A DNA stretch of 64,000 nt from Aplidium turbinatum (GCA_918807975.1 OU964918.1:24412477-24476476); one strand, 5' to 3'; numbered from the stretch's first letter, positions 1 through 11,702 are shown. Program-made: numbers and translations. Notes: generated by a model not told the origin, from the sequence alone.

Positions 1-126
1 CAGCAAATTACGATGACGGTAAATGAAAGACGTTAGTAACGTGATTCTTACAGTAAAAATTTCCCGCAAACCGACAAATTTCCCGGGAATGTCATTCCCG
101 GATTCCCCATTTTTTCCAGGCCTGGC

Positions 127-425
127 GATAAGAGACGTCGTTAATACAGGCAATATCTATGACCAAGACCATTAAATACAAAAAGGCCAAGTGTTAATTT
201 TCATGTGTTAATGAGTGGATTTCGATTCTCTTGCGTCTGATAACAATACAATGCGTTCTGTTGAATCATAATTGATCGCACAGCGGGAAGACCTCGTTGA
301 AAATAGCGCGTCTAACTTCGCTGGTTTACTTATTATTGCTGTGAATAGTGTTATGTGACTATTCCAGCAGCGTAAGTTACTCTACGCTCTACTTTGAAAT
401 TTCCTCACCGTATGTCGATGACAAT
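127..425 (-). mobile_element. Fragment of a CATAGGCG-family DNA element
   Basis: The reverse complement matches the middle of the complete copy at 55337-56724 (shared words around 55540-55810, for example the stretch leading into acgacgtctctta). No terminus or TSD is visible here, so it is an internal fragment. The family is non-autonomous, with 8 bp TSDs. Confidence 0.6.
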
Positions 426-1398
426 GCTTAGATGAACCATCGAATGGTAGTGTCGGAAATAAGCTATTCGACTTATACACGGCATAAAGAAATATCACCG
501 ATTTTCAGCTCAAAAACTTGTAGGGGTTCAACTTAAACATGAGATCGACCTATACTCGAATATATACGGTAGGCCTATGTAGTAAAATAAACAGTTTTAT
601 AAGTGATATTAAAACATGTTGCTGAGCAAAAAAAGAAATGTATTGCATATACAGTATCTATTACAATGCTTTATGTAGAAAGGAGCAATCATCCTGGCAG
701 TCAGCATAAGGCTGAGGACTCACTAGAACAGCGAACAATTGCTTTTCGCTGACGCTAACCATAACGGTGTAGTTGGTGTAGCATTCATGCTAGCCATTAA
801 GAGTATCCATTCTGTATGGGCGTCTTTTATACCTATATGGGGCTATGGGCGCCCTTTATACCTTGGTTCCACATGAAGTAATATTTTACAAAGCTGTCAA
901 ATTGAATCAATAACAGGAAGATAACACAAAATGTTAGAGGTTATCAAATGTTCTAGAATAACAATATGATGGCATGATATACATGTATAACAATTAGATA
1001 TGGTGTTCACAATACTCTGACCTTCTGATTCTCAACAAGTACAGCTTTACTTATATGATGCAGTTTCTTTCGATGCTCAGCTGCTACTTGGAAAATAAAC
1101 TGTAATTATTCCTCTAGTTTTGTTCATTATATTTATTCCTAAATGAGGGCTGCACCCCTCTCTGTTGGGAAGTTTGTGACACAAAGTTTTCCAATAGTTT
1201 TCTAGGCTTCAATAAATGATGGCAGACTGGATCATAAATTTTATCTTCTTCTAGAAATAAAGTTGAAATATTGAAAGTGTGAAAAATTTCTGTGTGTTTG
1301 TTGTTATAAAATCTGAATTCTTCGTTTATATGGCTTGGTTAGACATTTAAACAAGCTAACTTGCTTGAGTGGATGTTTTGCTCCTTGTTCATCTAATG
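426..1398. other. Intronic stretch without a recognised gene
   Basis: No credible coding region. A short repeat containing tcgacctatactcg and tatatacggta (about 545-575) recurs at 56216-56242, so part of this is dispersed repeat. Nothing else is recognised. Confidence 0.5.
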
Positions 1399-1649
1399 CA
1401 GTGGTTCTTAATCTTTACTAACCTGCCGAACCCTTACGCTAATCTGTAAGCTTTTGTTGAACCCCAAATTTTCGCTGAGTCACAAAAACAAAAATCTAAC
1501 ACATTTAATAATAATACATTCTGTATCAATGAGACTTCTGTTGTTGTTTTTCTGAGACCAACAGAGAGATTCGAGACTTTGTCTCGAAAACAGCAATCCT
1601 CATGTCATTTTCGCATGAAAGCCGGTTTCGTTTTCTTTTTGCTTTAACA
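1399..1649. mobile_element. hAT-like terminal fragment
   Basis: Begins CAGTGGTTCTTAATC, a typical hAT terminal sequence that fits the family start YARNG only loosely. The matching opposite end and the 8 bp TSD were not found, so this is a one-sided remnant. Confidence 0.4.
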
Positions 1650-2065
1650 CAGTGGTTCCCAACCGGGGGGAATTTTGAATTATCAGGGGGGAATTTGGTT
1701 TTAGGATTGTAGAGCTATTAAATCCTAGTAAGTTGGCCTAGAGCTAGACCAAACCTTTAAGGCGTTAAGGAGGAGCCCTTAACTCCCGATTATTTAAGCA
1801 ACTGTGCACTGACATGGATGCAAACCATCACGTAGGCCTATACTTCTTTTTAATGCAAATACTCGATGGCTTTCAAGAGGAAACGTAACCAACCGAGTGT
1901 TTGAGCTCAGAGACAAGTTTAAATTATTTTTTGATCTTTAAATGAAATTGGAACTTGTTTTATTGCTGAATGACGACAGATGGATTAGATTTCTTGCTTA
2001 TTTGTTTGGTTCATTGAATAAGCTGAATCTGAAAACGCAAGGGAAAAACACCAATATACGGTATA
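1650..2065 (+). pseudogene. hAT element 5' end and transposase remnant (ZBED5/SCAND3-like)
   Basis: The segment starts CAGTGGTTCCCAACCGGG, a hAT-type terminus. From 1802 the plus strand reads like the C-terminal half of a domesticable hAT transposase: an LCTDMDANHH piece, then after a frame change TRWLSRGNVTNRVFELRD, an in-frame stop near 1940, and then a piece reading FLAYLFGSLNKLNLKTQGKN. The order WLSRG, FELRD, LAYL, LNLxxQGKN is the diagnostic order in ZBED5-like proteins. The copy is dead (at least one frameshift and one stop) and is cut off at about 2066 by LINE sequence in the opposite orientation. Confidence 0.65.
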
Positions 2066-2640
2066 TATTCAATCGCAATCTCCGTTTGAAGCAGATTGCG
2101 CATCAACGTGGGTGGTCTGTATCCATGCCCCATTGGCATATTGATACCATGTAGTAGTAGCAGTACCCCAAAACCTGGCTCCTTTGTTCCTCCATCGGAC
2201 TTCCTGTAAACAGCAAACATCTACCCTCCTCATTCTCAGCTCTTCACTCATCTCAGTACCTCTACAACGCAAGCTTCCTACATTTAGACTTTCCAGTCGT
2301 ACACCTGAATTTTTAACAGAAATGTGAGACAACCCGGAGATTCTTCGCACCTCCTGCCCATTTAAGGGTTGTCGGGGACTGGGGGCTGTTCCTTATTTAA
2401 CACTTACCATTAGGATTTTTGGTGCATGTTTTCTACAGGAAGCATGCCTTTGCTTACCCCCAACCTCCATTTAAAAACCGGAGTGGTCTTGATGACCGGA
2501 TGCCTCTGCGCAACAACTAACAAGTTCAGTCAACCCTGGTTTGACTTAAGTTTTCCTTCTTGAATGATGTTGCCATTGTAGCATGTAGCTATCCTCCGGC
2601 TACGCCTCCAACCTGCCTGGCATCAATGTACTCACAAACT
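2066..2640 (-). pseudogene. LINE 5' end with the start of an APE-type endonuclease
   Basis: On the minus strand the reading frame from 2350 down contains LESLNVGSLRCRG, then MRRVDVCCLQEVRW. This matches the first two endonuclease motifs of LINE ORF2 (LNVRTLRG and CLQETRW), as in proteins often labelled craniofacial-development-like. Sequence from 2350 to about 2640 looks like the untranslated leader. Only about 95 residues of the endonuclease remain before the copy stops at the hAT remnant at 2066. It may belong to the same family as the copies at 47261 and 52565, but they do not overlap in sequence. Confidence 0.6.
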
Positions 2641-2889
2641 GTACTACTTACATGCTGGCTCAAACCACATTGGAAGAGAGTGATTGATTTATGTCACGCT
2701 CTTGACAATATCAAACTGAAGATGCTTTAAAAGCGAAATCGATATTTGATTACAAAAATGAGGCTGGTACACTGTTTGTTGTGTTGAGCAACAGGACGAG
2801 ACTAGCTAGTTACTAGTCTACTTTTTGTTTTGTTGCATAGCCTATTGTATTCATTTGTGTATTATTAATCCTCATGCTTTAATACACTG

Positions 2890-3446
2890 TGCTCATAACT
2901 CCAGCCTCGGACGGTCTACAAACTAATTTACAAAACTTCAGACATCAGCGCAAAATATGGAATCCAAATTAATGACACAAATACAAAATGCATGACTATC
3001 TCCAAACAAAGTCCTGAACCCCACTTTGCACTTCACCAGGGAGGCAGTACAATTGAACAAGCATCTTCTTTCAACTATCCTGGTTCTCCCTCTTAACAGC
3101 AGACACACGATGTAAGAAAGAGATATGAAGAAGATTAGCGACTTATTCTATTGGATCGCAAGCTTTCTATTCCTCTGAAGGTGGGATTTCTAAAAGCGTT
3201 GGTGTGGTCTTGTTGTCCAGTATGGTTGTGAAACATGGACCTTCAACACAGAAACTAGGCATAACATCAAAGCAGCTGAAATGTGGTGTGACAGAAGAAT
3301 GCTCCGGATTTCATATACTAATCACATCACAAATGCAGAAGTTTTAAACCAGGTACATCATGATAAGGAACTATTAAACAACATGACTCAAAGGCAACTC
3401 AAACTTCTCAGTCACATCATCAAAAAAGAAGAATTCGAAAATCTCT
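2890..3446 (+). pseudogene. LINE ORF2 C-terminal part, upstream half of a split copy
   Basis: The plus strand reads, with frame changes, a reverse-transcriptase tail: a KTSDISAKYGIQIN-like segment near 2930, a degenerate YLGSLLTAD-like segment near 3080, and then MWCDRRMLRISYTNHIT followed by QRQLKLLSHIIKKEEFEN at 3281-3446. The order WCxRRMLRIS, LLxxxxxRQLxxxxHIxRKEE is typical of this group of LINEs. Coding similarity stops at the 8 bp duplication gtctaagc (3447-3454), where a hAT element begins, and resumes after 5158. Confidence 0.7.
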
Positions 3447-3454
3447 GTCTAAGC

Positions 3455-5150
3455 CAGGGGTAGGGACAGTGGAATATTGGGACGACTCACTTTACTGATT
3501 TTTCTTGCGAAATGGACAGTTGGAGGGTTACTAAGAAGTTCAAAAATTAGCAGAACTGCACAACGTTTTCTTTGCTTTTAGGTAAATTCCTTCTTATCCA
3601 ATGAATTACTATGTTTAGTTAAAATTTTGGGTGCTAAAAATCTGCAAAACCTTACTGCAGCAGTGTAAGGCTACCTACCATTACCGGTGTTGCGTGAAGT
3701 CTACCCCTGCATTATCATAACTTGAATAATATTAAATAAACATGATATCACACATATCCTACATTTATTTTGGCGATACACACTCTGTACACACGTGGGC
3801 AAGTCATATAAACTGCACCTGAGTATGCGACATGTGGCAGTAGACCTCAAGCTGTAGTTGTATCAAGTTTTGTCATAACATTATGACCCTCTAGTTGTCC
3901 ACCTTAATTTAGAGTGAGCAATCCCCTACTTCTACCATCCCTAGCCAGGGGTCACCAACCTTTTTTGCATGCGGGCCACTTTGGCACTAAGGAGAGCTGT
4001 GGCGGGCCGCACTAATCAAATTTTAGGTAGGTTGACTCTTATACTAGAAAAGAGCGCATTACGTACCCAGTAGCCTATTAAGCGTTACATGTTGTTAATA
4101 TTTATCTTAGAATACCGCAGCAACGAAATTAGTCGAACAACTCTACTGCCAGGCCAAGTTTTTTTTGACTTCTTTAACAATGTCTAATAAGTGAGGCCAC
4201 TTATTTTGCGCACTTAAACCGAAACGAGCGGTTTCATCAGAATATTTATCGCCAAGCAAGAGTGGTGTCGTCACTTCGCTTCACAAAAGATACCTTGCAA
4301 TTAACAGTTTCAGTAAACAAGGAAATGTTTGGCACATCGCAATACAGGCAACAATAGTGACCTGTAAACAAACATATCAGCAAAAAATAGGCTCCAACAA
4401 CAGGGAGAAAGAAACCAGGCACCAAAAAACAAACGCTTGTGAAAATCACCGAAAAAACGTTTCTATCGTAACTCATGAACAGTGTTGCCTCTAAAAAGCA
4501 ATGAGTTGGTTTTTCATCTTTTTTGAGAGAGCCTATTAAACCGTCTTTCCTTGATGATATTAGACAACTGTCACTTGCGGTGCTTATCAGCATGGCAAGA
4601 ATTGTCGATTAACAACATTTTGCAGTACTAAGCTAGCCTGAATACTTTCATAATACAACCAGCCTCCAGCAAAAATCTTTAAATTAATATATATAATATT
4701 TTGCCAATTTATTGCAAATTGAGTTGGCAGACCTACTTATTTTGCCAACAAAAACTTGCATAAAGGAAACACTGCTCGTGAAACACAATAACGGTGAAAT
4801 GCACACTAGTCTTTACATGACATTTACAAACTTAAAATAAGCAACCCTATGCTCACAGACAATTTCGAAATTCGAAAACAGACGCTTTAATCAACCACTG
4901 GGACAGTGTGGTTGGACATCGCATTAGAATAACTTTAAGCGACCCCCACCTAGAACTACAATCTGATTGGTCGGTCGGTGGAATCGTATGCAAAGCGAAA
5001 ATATGATTCCCGGAAAGTATTTTTTGCCTTCATGCTCTGTAATTCCTCAAGAAAAGTATTTTTGGTTATGCTTAAGTACGCTGATAGCTTCCGCGGGCCG
5101 CACGTAACAGTGTGGCGAGCCGTATGCGGTCCGCCAGTTGGTGATCCCTG
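3455..5150. mobile_element. hAT element (CAGGGGTCACC ends) inserted in a LINE
   Basis: The left end is CAGGGG, with its continuation TCACCAACC displaced to 3962 by a nested element. The right end is GTTGGTGATCCCTG. Identical 8 bp TSDs gtctaagc lie at 3447-3454 and 5151-5158. It is the inverse of the copy at 49703-53663 and serves as the unoccupied reference for the insertions in that copy. A 115-codon minus-strand frame (4246-4593) is partly conserved in the other copy, but no transposase domain is recognised in it. Confidence 0.85.
3461..3953. mobile_element. Small TAGGGA-ended hAT-like element inside another hAT
   Basis: The ends are TAGGGACAG and the inverse of TAGGGATGGTAG, with identical 8 bp TSDs gccagggg at 3453-3460 and 3954-3961. 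The TSD spans the last two bases of the outer element's own TSD and the first six bases of its terminus, so the insertion sits almost exactly on the outer element's tip. No coding capacity (493 bp). Confidence 0.75.
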
Positions 5151-5158
5151 GTCTAAGC

Positions 5159-5340
5159 AGTTGCCTTCTCGGGAGACGTGCTCGTGGCAGACAACGAGCA
5201 ACATTTGTATCTATGTTTCAACAAAATACATCAATCAGCCAACCAAGAACACTTTGGGACACTGCACGACACAGGGAACATTGGAAAATTTTATGAACTG
5301 AGCATCTAGTTCATCAAGGGCCGCACTGGCTATGATACTA
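5159..5340 (+). pseudogene. LINE ORF2 C-terminal part, downstream half of the split copy
   Basis: After the right TSD the plus strand continues the LINE tail: RRARGRQRATF, then LWDTARHREHW. In related LINEs the string GRRxRGRQR, a short spacer and DRxxW end the ORF2 protein, so this is the natural continuation of 2890-3446. One in-frame stop lies close after the HW motif. The split is explained entirely by the hAT at 3455-5150. Confidence 0.65.
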
Positions 5341-6701
5341 TAGTAGTAGCGTGTGTTAGTATTACATTATCGTTTGCCTTTTATGTCATAATACTCATGC
5401 TTTAACATGAGCCCAAGAAACAATCAAGATCATCTTTCTAATATAATCAAGCTTTTATGAAGTTCTCTGTAGTCATCTATAAACTGTTTGATGTCTAGCT
5501 GCTCCTTCGCAAAGAATAGAACCATCTACAGTTTCATTGTCCAATTTAGCCACTAAAACTTCGTCTTGAATCTTAAACGTGCAGTCATGATGCTTCCCTT
5601 AGGCCAGAAACCATTTGAATTAACTGTATTTCTGATGATGATGAAGCGACAAGACAAAAACACTCTCAAGCACAATCTGATAAATAAGATAGCGGCATGC
5701 CAGATACAGAGCATCATAGCCAAGCTTTGCTTTGAGAAGTGCACAAGCTTCTTTAAGTCGGCCAGTGTTAGCTGCAGCCGAAGGCGGCCTTAATGTCTTA
5801 CGTGATATTCCACTTAACCGCCTGGATAACGGCATCACACATGACTAGTCCTGTTCCAAATGGAAGTTTAGAAAGTTATCAGAAGAAACAATAACGGGCA
5901 GTCTATCAACTTTCTCATATCCTGTCAGCCATCAGCTTTGCATCCCAGTGCATAGTTAATGGCTTTCCCTAACTTTGAACATCTGCTTTTAAGTCCCTCA
6001 GCCTATCTTCATAATACTTTCAGTGGCATAGTCCAAGAGAAGACCAGTTGAAAGCAAATTCTGAAAAATTTTGACGTGTTTCAGCTTATGGAGATGCTTA
6101 CAGAGTGAAATTACATGAAGTCTTCTTTTCCTTGTGAATCATCATCAGCTGAGGAACAGCTGCTCTCCAGTTCAACTTTTTCAAATAGCTCCCTTTTGGC
6201 TTCGTCACTAGCAATGCTGCATCTCTTCAGTCATTGCACTCATGTTGTCCTTTCATGTTCCTACTTCAGCTTCAGGCAGCTTGTTCAGTCCTGCCACATA
6301 CCATTTCCAATCATGTTCTCGTTGAGCAACCAAAAATCTATGTCCTCTTAAATGTCAATTATTTCAAAAGCATTGCCATGAGAAAGGATATTCTGCAGTA
6401 AAGACCTCTTCATTCCTTTTCTTTTCTATTTGTGATTAGATCTTCCAACCTCTTAATTGAAGATATTAACTAAGCTGTGACAAAGTTCACAAGTTAGCAG
6501 ACAAAGCATGGTGCAGTCATGCTTCTACGTTATTCAAGACTTGCGCTAGACTATATTGCGAAAAAAATTTAAGGTATTTGAACATACCTTGTGAGTTGAT
6601 TAATTTTTAAAAAATAGAGGTTTTTTTATTTTTACCAATTCGGAACTATTTTAGAGGTTTAAAAATTAAAGTCGGCAAATAAAGACCACTATAATACAAA
6701 C
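5341..6701 (-). other. Intronic stretch with an unidentified degenerate coding trace
   Basis: On the minus strand several short frames read protein-like segments in a consistent order, including EDIDFWLLNENMIGNG near 6340, GYEKVDRLPVIVSSDNF near 5910, RLKEACALLKAKLGYDAL near 5760, and IQDEVLVAKLDNETVDG near 5560. They are broken by stops and frame changes and I do not recognise the family. It may be an old transposon gene or a processed pseudogene. The last 200 bases before the exon show nothing. Confidence 0.3.
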
Positions 6702-6806
6702 CTTGTCATATGAGATCGCTCAAACTCAAATAAGTCTTCACCCTGATGTCCACAAAACATGTCTTCCGTGATGATGTTGACAGACATGTAAAGATGAGCA
6801 TCTTGC
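6702..6806 (-). CDS. USP7: USP7 exon: start of the first HUBL domain
   Basis: USP7 is a nuclear deubiquitinase that stabilises p53, MDM2 and other partners. This 105-base exon begins after a cag acceptor (6807-6809) and ends at a GT donor (6700-6701). It encodes QDAHLYMSVNIITEDMF, then CGHQGEDLFEFERSHMT. The human protein reads QEAHLYMQVQIVAEDQF then CGHQGNDMYD at this point, the beginning of the ubiquitin-like domain HUBL1 that follows the catalytic domain. The first base completes an AGG arginine codon from the preceding exon, and the last two bases leave the same split phase for the next one. No frameshift or stop is seen. The next exon is not in the window. Confidence 0.93.
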
Positions 6807-7103
6807 CTGCACGAACGTAAAGATTTCAAATACACAAATATACTTTAAATAAAAATCGTAAACTTTCATTAATGTTCTTCAAACAACATCACAATATCCC
6901 GACAACATAAATTGAAACATAAATTAAAATTCTTTGCTTGTTTGACTTGATTTAAAACATTTTAGTTGCTTTTTCTGTCAGTCCAGGAAATCCTCTACAT
7001 TTATAGAAATCTGCTTATGTCTATTGCTGTCAATTCTTGCTACAATCGGCTGCCGAGTGCCGAGAAACATATAGTTGATTGGATGGTGTAAATGCAAGGC
7101 AAT

Positions 7104-7155
7104 CTCTATAACAGGCATGGACACCACGCGCCCTCCAGTCAAAAACTGGAGGCGG
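7104..7155. repeat. Hairpin repeat near the acceptor end of the 19 kb intron
   Basis: The 21-base perfect stem-loop cctccagtcaaaaactggagg (7132-7152) is preceded by ctctataacagg and gacacc words. The reverse complement of the same combination lies at 25655-25712 near the other end of the intron. The two copies could pair in the pre-mRNA. It may simply be a dispersed repeat. Confidence 0.6.
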
Positions 7156-7853
7156 ATGGTATAAATACACATTTCCTCAATAAGACTTCATATTTTTGGA
7201 GTCAAGATACTTTCTGCTAAGCATGGGTCAATAGCAACTATTTGGGGGTGATGCAGGTTGTTTATGACATCATAATGATATCATAGAAAATTATAATATT
7301 TTGTTTAATTGATGCACATATACAATATATACTTTGTAAATGAATGTGCCTTGCTTGTTGGCAGCACAAGAAAAACAGGGAATAACACAAAACCTTGAAA
7401 CTACTGACTCAGCTTATTGCATACCACATAAAACAGGAACAACCAAATTTTTCAGTACACAAGCACCTATTAGGATGGATGGATGGTCATTTTATTTTTG
7501 TATGGATGCGAAACGTACATAGAACAAAACGTACAGTGTCCATCCAATGAGAGAGTGCGAAAGATCGTAGCCCTGAAAGCGTAGGAGGTCGTCGAGTCTG
7601 CACTCTCATTCAAATAGTTATACAAAAGAAAGTGTTGCGTTTTTTTATAGTAAATTGACACAAAAAAAAGTAGGAAGGAAGAACAAAAAACGAATACAGA
7701 TACAGACGCAAGAAATACAAAAAATAATAACAATGGACATAAAGTCAGGAAGTGGATGTCGTTTCTATAGCTCTTGTCTTGATTGTTGAAGAAGTGTTTT
7801 TTGCACATTTTACTGAAAAGTTTGTAGCCTTTTTCATGTTTTTTTTCTTCATA
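7156..7853. other. Intronic stretch without a recognised gene
   Basis: Only short open frames with no familiar motif, homopolymer-rich AT sequence and simple ggat repeats near 7475. Nothing else is recognised. Confidence 0.5.
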
Positions 7854-7861
7854 TTTTGGGG

Positions 7862-9154
7862 CATAGGTGTCGATTTTTTCTTAGAAGAGAGGAATTCTGG
7901 GTGGGCAAGAGTTTTCAAACAGACTTCATTGAATGTGTATGTTCGCAAATTCGCAATGGTTAGTCTTTCTCACAAAGACTGCGTTCAGCGTAGCTGCAAC
8001 AATTAAACTTTAATAGGTTTGATGTTTGCTTTCTTGCGCCTTGCGATCTTATGAGCGTTGCTAAACTAAACAAACTTCTTTTATGTTTTCCTTTGTGACT
8101 TAAAAAGGGCGTGACTCATGACCTGTTATCTTTAAAGTGGTGCCTTCAGATTTGCCGCAAATGACTTCACTACTGTCCATCCTTGAAGCACTGCTTTTTT
8201 TATCAATGCCATCTCTACGTTCATTCGTGGTGGACCAGGCTTCTTCAGTGTTATCATCTCGACGCCTTTTGGAAGCTGGTTTTAAGCATGCGCTAATAGA
8301 TGCTTGACTTTGCTTCATGTTTAACTTTTCAATAATGAAATGACAACATCGCGCTGTGCCCCAATTTATACCTAGCAACAAATTTGTGAGGAAATATTTG
8401 TAAAAAGCGATTGTTTCAGTAGCCTACATCTTTAGTTCGTATCGGTTATTTTATTGTCATGTTCATATCCCTTACGCTGACCCGGTAATGAAGTTTGATT
8501 GTCACGTAACGAAAGTGAGACCATTTGGAGAAAAGATCAAACGTGGCTTTCTCTCACTAGGAATTGCCGGCGTGTGGCAGTTGCCATAGCAACAACAATG
8601 CAGTGAGTACCGAAAATGGTTTGCAGATGCTGATTTTTGTTTCCAACCGCGACGATATTCACATAGAGGAAACGTACGACATGTTCTTTTAGAAGAGAGG
8701 AGTGCAGTGAATGCGCGCATCTGATTTAGCGTTTCAAGTACAGGCACACTTGTCAGCGCAATTTCGATTACCACGAAAAGCTAGGCCACATGGATTCTAA
8801 TTGTCCTGGAGACGGGTTTTCAACATGCAACGTCCCAAGAGAGAGAGATGAGTTCGGCGGTTTTACAGAGTATTGGCTTGATATCAAATCGTGCCCAAAC
8901 GCCTTTTTTTTCAACGCAGCGTTGTTGCGGAATTGCTTTGTTCTGTCAGATACCTATAGCGAGAGACATAGCTTAAAACAAGAAGTTGCGCTGCAGTTGG
9001 TTGGATAATTCAGCGTTTAACAAAATCGAAAATAATTGTAACGAACACTTCATAAGTGTCATGAAAACAGAGTGGGCGAAACATATTTTGCCCACCCTCG
9101 TTTCATGGCAGGGTGGGCACCGCCCACCCGGCCCACTCAATTTCGACGCCAATG
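7862..9154. mobile_element. CATAGGYGTCGA-family DNA element, copy 1
   Basis: The ends are CATAGGTGTCGATTT and TTTCGACGCCAATG. The flanks ttttgggg (7854-7861) and ttttaggg (9155-9162) make an 8 bp TSD with one mismatch. It is a homologue, in opposite orientation, of the element at 59005-60733, including the gggtgggc-rich ends, and shows that element's interior without the insertion at 59725-60633. No transposase is recognised (1293 bp). The 8 bp TSD and CA..TG ends are compatible with hAT or P-type transposition. Confidence 0.75.
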
Positions 9155-10458
9155 TTTTAGGGTAAACTATCCCATACCTTGATTCCCATGCATTTTAAAC
9201 TTTTTTGAAATGATTGGGTATTTGCCTGTTTAGTATAAAGCGAACTGGAGCTTGAGCGTCGGGTGTTATATGAATGAATAATAACACTGGTCAACACACA
9301 TTTTGGTGCCAAAAAAGTTTTAACGGTTTTGGGGTATTTTGATGCCGCTGAATCCGAAAATGACCTTGGTTTTTACGAATTGGCTCTAATTTTTGAGATA
9401 TTTTATGGTTTTGCTCCAAAAAAGTGAGTCATTCCATATCTAAACAGAAAATATAATATGGTAACTCTCAAATGTTGCTGAAAAGTTGTCATACTATGCC
9501 TGGGGCTACTAAACAAAAGAATCCCAAGTTTTAGATCAATATTTTAAGTGGTTTTCCCATGGCGGTCATTTGAATTTCGGGCGCTACCCTCGTTTTTGAC
9601 TTGGGGGTAGGGGTAGCGAATAGCAATTTCAGAGCCTCATAACTTTTATTGTAATTGTGGGAGAAGACTAAAAATTGCTGTGCTAGTTCATTATAAACTA
9701 TACTACACAATTTAATAGTAAAAAACAATATCTCGTGATGCATAGGTGTTGGTAGGTCATCAAAATCCTGTTTTTTTGGCCCGTATAATTGTTTTTTTTT
9801 TCAATTTTCAAATGCTTCTACTACCCAAACCAATCAAACTATTTCTCTAAAACCTAATTATTTGTAATATTTGGAAACTTTTCTTCTGGCAACTTGAATT
9901 TGGGAGTTGTGGTGCCATTAACAGAGATCCTATAGGGGTCTGAAAACCCTATCAGGCAGAAATGACCCATTTTTGCTCCTATGTTTAGAGCCCCAAATGA
10001 CCGCGTAGGCATTTTATGGTCATGCTCAAATTTATACCAGACAAACACATACACTTATTCTTTCATTTCATGAAATAAAATCTTTGTTGATCAAACTCCT
10101 TCACTATAAATTCTATGTCTCTAAAATGTAACATTTTGGTAATTTTTAGCAAATAATCTCAAGTCCGTAATGTAGGTCAGAGAAAATTCAACAATGATTT
10201 ATCATAAAAACAGTGAAAATAAGTAGGTACTATGCTTATTGCTTAGTGATCATAAACATTGAAATGCTGACACTGTTGATCATTAATTTATGTTTAAAAT
10301 GATGCTTTCACCTCTTCACCTCAGATGACCTTACAAATCTTTCCTTGCCATCCTGTTGTGCTGATAGATACTCAATTTGTATGTACTTTATGTTTGTTTA
10401 TCGCAAGCAAAACAATAAACTGAACTGAACTCACCCATGAAAAAGTACCCATCTGCAT

Positions 10459-10854
10459 GGTAGCCACTTTAACAAGTCGAAATTCTGCCACTAAACTTGA
10501 CTAGAATGAAACCGCCAACCAATCATAAGCAACGGTTTAAGTGACGTAAAAACTGGCAAAAAGAAGATGATAGAAAGAAAATTAAGTGATGGATTTATTG
10601 TCAGCTGGTTGGCTTAGAGGTTAGGATTAGGGCTAGAGTAGTCATTTCTTTGACGCGGGTTCGATTCCCACCACTGCTATTGCTCTTTTTCTTCTGTAAT
10701 TAACAAATAAAGTTCAAAACAAGCATTAACTCTCTGGATGAGTGCTAGAAGGGTCACAATTGGACGGTAACCTCTTATAACATGTTCTGATTGGTTGGCG
10801 GTTGCATTGTAGTCATTCGCAGTGGCAGAATTTCGACTTGTTAAAGTGGCTACC
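10459..10854. mobile_element. Nested inverted-repeat element with 9 bp TSD (MULE-like)
   Basis: The ends are GGTAGCCACTTTAACAAG and its inverse, and the arms extend through cgaaattctgccact. The flanks catctgcat (10450-10458) and cacctgcat (10855-10863) make a 9 bp TSD with one mismatch, the length typical of Mutator-like elements. It has no coding capacity. Its interior carries a tRNA-like Pol III promoter module. Confidence 0.65.
10601..10680 (+). other. tRNA(Glu)-like module with A and B boxes
   Basis: An A-box-like TGGCTTAGAGGTTAGG (10610-10625) and a B box GGTTCGATTCC (10658-10668) are correctly spaced, and the ggttaggatt string resembles tRNA-Glu. An acceptor stem and a convincing anticodon arm are missing, so it is a tRNA-derived sequence such as a captured SINE head, not a tRNA gene. 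Confidence 0.5.
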
Positions 10855-11702
10855 CACCTGCATTCCTGCGATCAGTGAGCTATGGTGTGGAGATAAAATT
10901 GTAGGAAAATGATCAAGTCGTGTTCAAAAATTAAATTGTTTTCGGTTTCCACTATAATTCTGCATTATGTAAAATGCATAGCTCCAATCAGCTTATCTAT
11001 GATCTATTGACTAAGAAACTGTGGAAGTAGTGTCAGAACATTTTCATAATCTTTTTGGTTTAGTTTGTATTTTCGAACACTCAATCCGTAGGTTTTAGAG
11101 AAATATTTTGATTGGTTTGTGTGGTAGAAGCATTTGAAAATTGAAAAAAAAAAACACTTCTACGGCCAAACAGGATTTTGATAACCCACCTAACACTTAG
11201 GCATCACGAGATGTTGTTTTTTATTATTGAATTGTGTAGTATAGTTTATATAATGAACTAGCAGAGCAATTTTTAGTCTTCTCCCACAATTACAATAAAA
11301 GTTATGGGGCTCTGAAAATGGCTGAAATTGCTATTCGCTACCCCTACCCCCAAGTCAAAAACGAGGGTAGCGCCGGAAATTCAAATCGCCGCCATGGGAA
11401 AGCCGTTTAAGATATTGATCTGAAACTTAGGATTCTTTCGTTTGGTAGCCTCAGGCATAGTATGACAGCTTTTCAGCAAAATCTGAGAGGTACCATAATT
11501 ATACAAGATATCTTCATATTGGCTGTTTTGATATGGAATGACCCACTTTTTAGAGCAAAACCATGAAATATCTCAAAAATTAGAGTCAATTCAAAGAAAC
11601 CAATGATATTTTCGGATTCAGTGGCCAAAAATCACCCAGAAACCGTTAAAATATCTTCGGCACTCGAAAAAAAGCTTTTTTTTGTTGGCCAGTGATAATT
11701 AA

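Larger units (their letters stand above)
1..6701 (-). other. USP7 intron 3' of the last exon seen (partial)
   Basis: This stretch follows the splice donor at 6700-6701 on the minus strand and reaches the window edge. I looked for the continuation of the HUBL1 domain on the minus strand and did not recognise it, so the next exon is probably outside the window. The stretch holds transposon remnants, listed separately. Confidence 0.6.
9285..11694. mobile_element. DNA element with about 0.57 kb terminal inverted repeats (CACTGG ends)
   Basis: The left arm (9285 to about 9860) and right arm (about 11087-11694) are inverse copies of each other. Both begin CACTGGYCAACA and share words such as taatttttgagatatt and aaaaacgagggtagc. 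The 4 bp ATAA flanks both sides. CAC-starting termini with short TSDs are known for CACTA/Chapaev-type elements, so that is my tentative class. No transposase is visible, so it is non-autonomous. A second element (10459-10854) is nested in the loop. Confidence 0.75.

Noticed and set aside
4246-4593. 115-codon minus-strand frame as a hAT transposase, with its partner at 52279-52536
   Set aside because: The frame is partly conserved between the two hAT copies, but it is hydrophobic and Cys-rich with no transposase motif; conservation follows from shared descent of the element.
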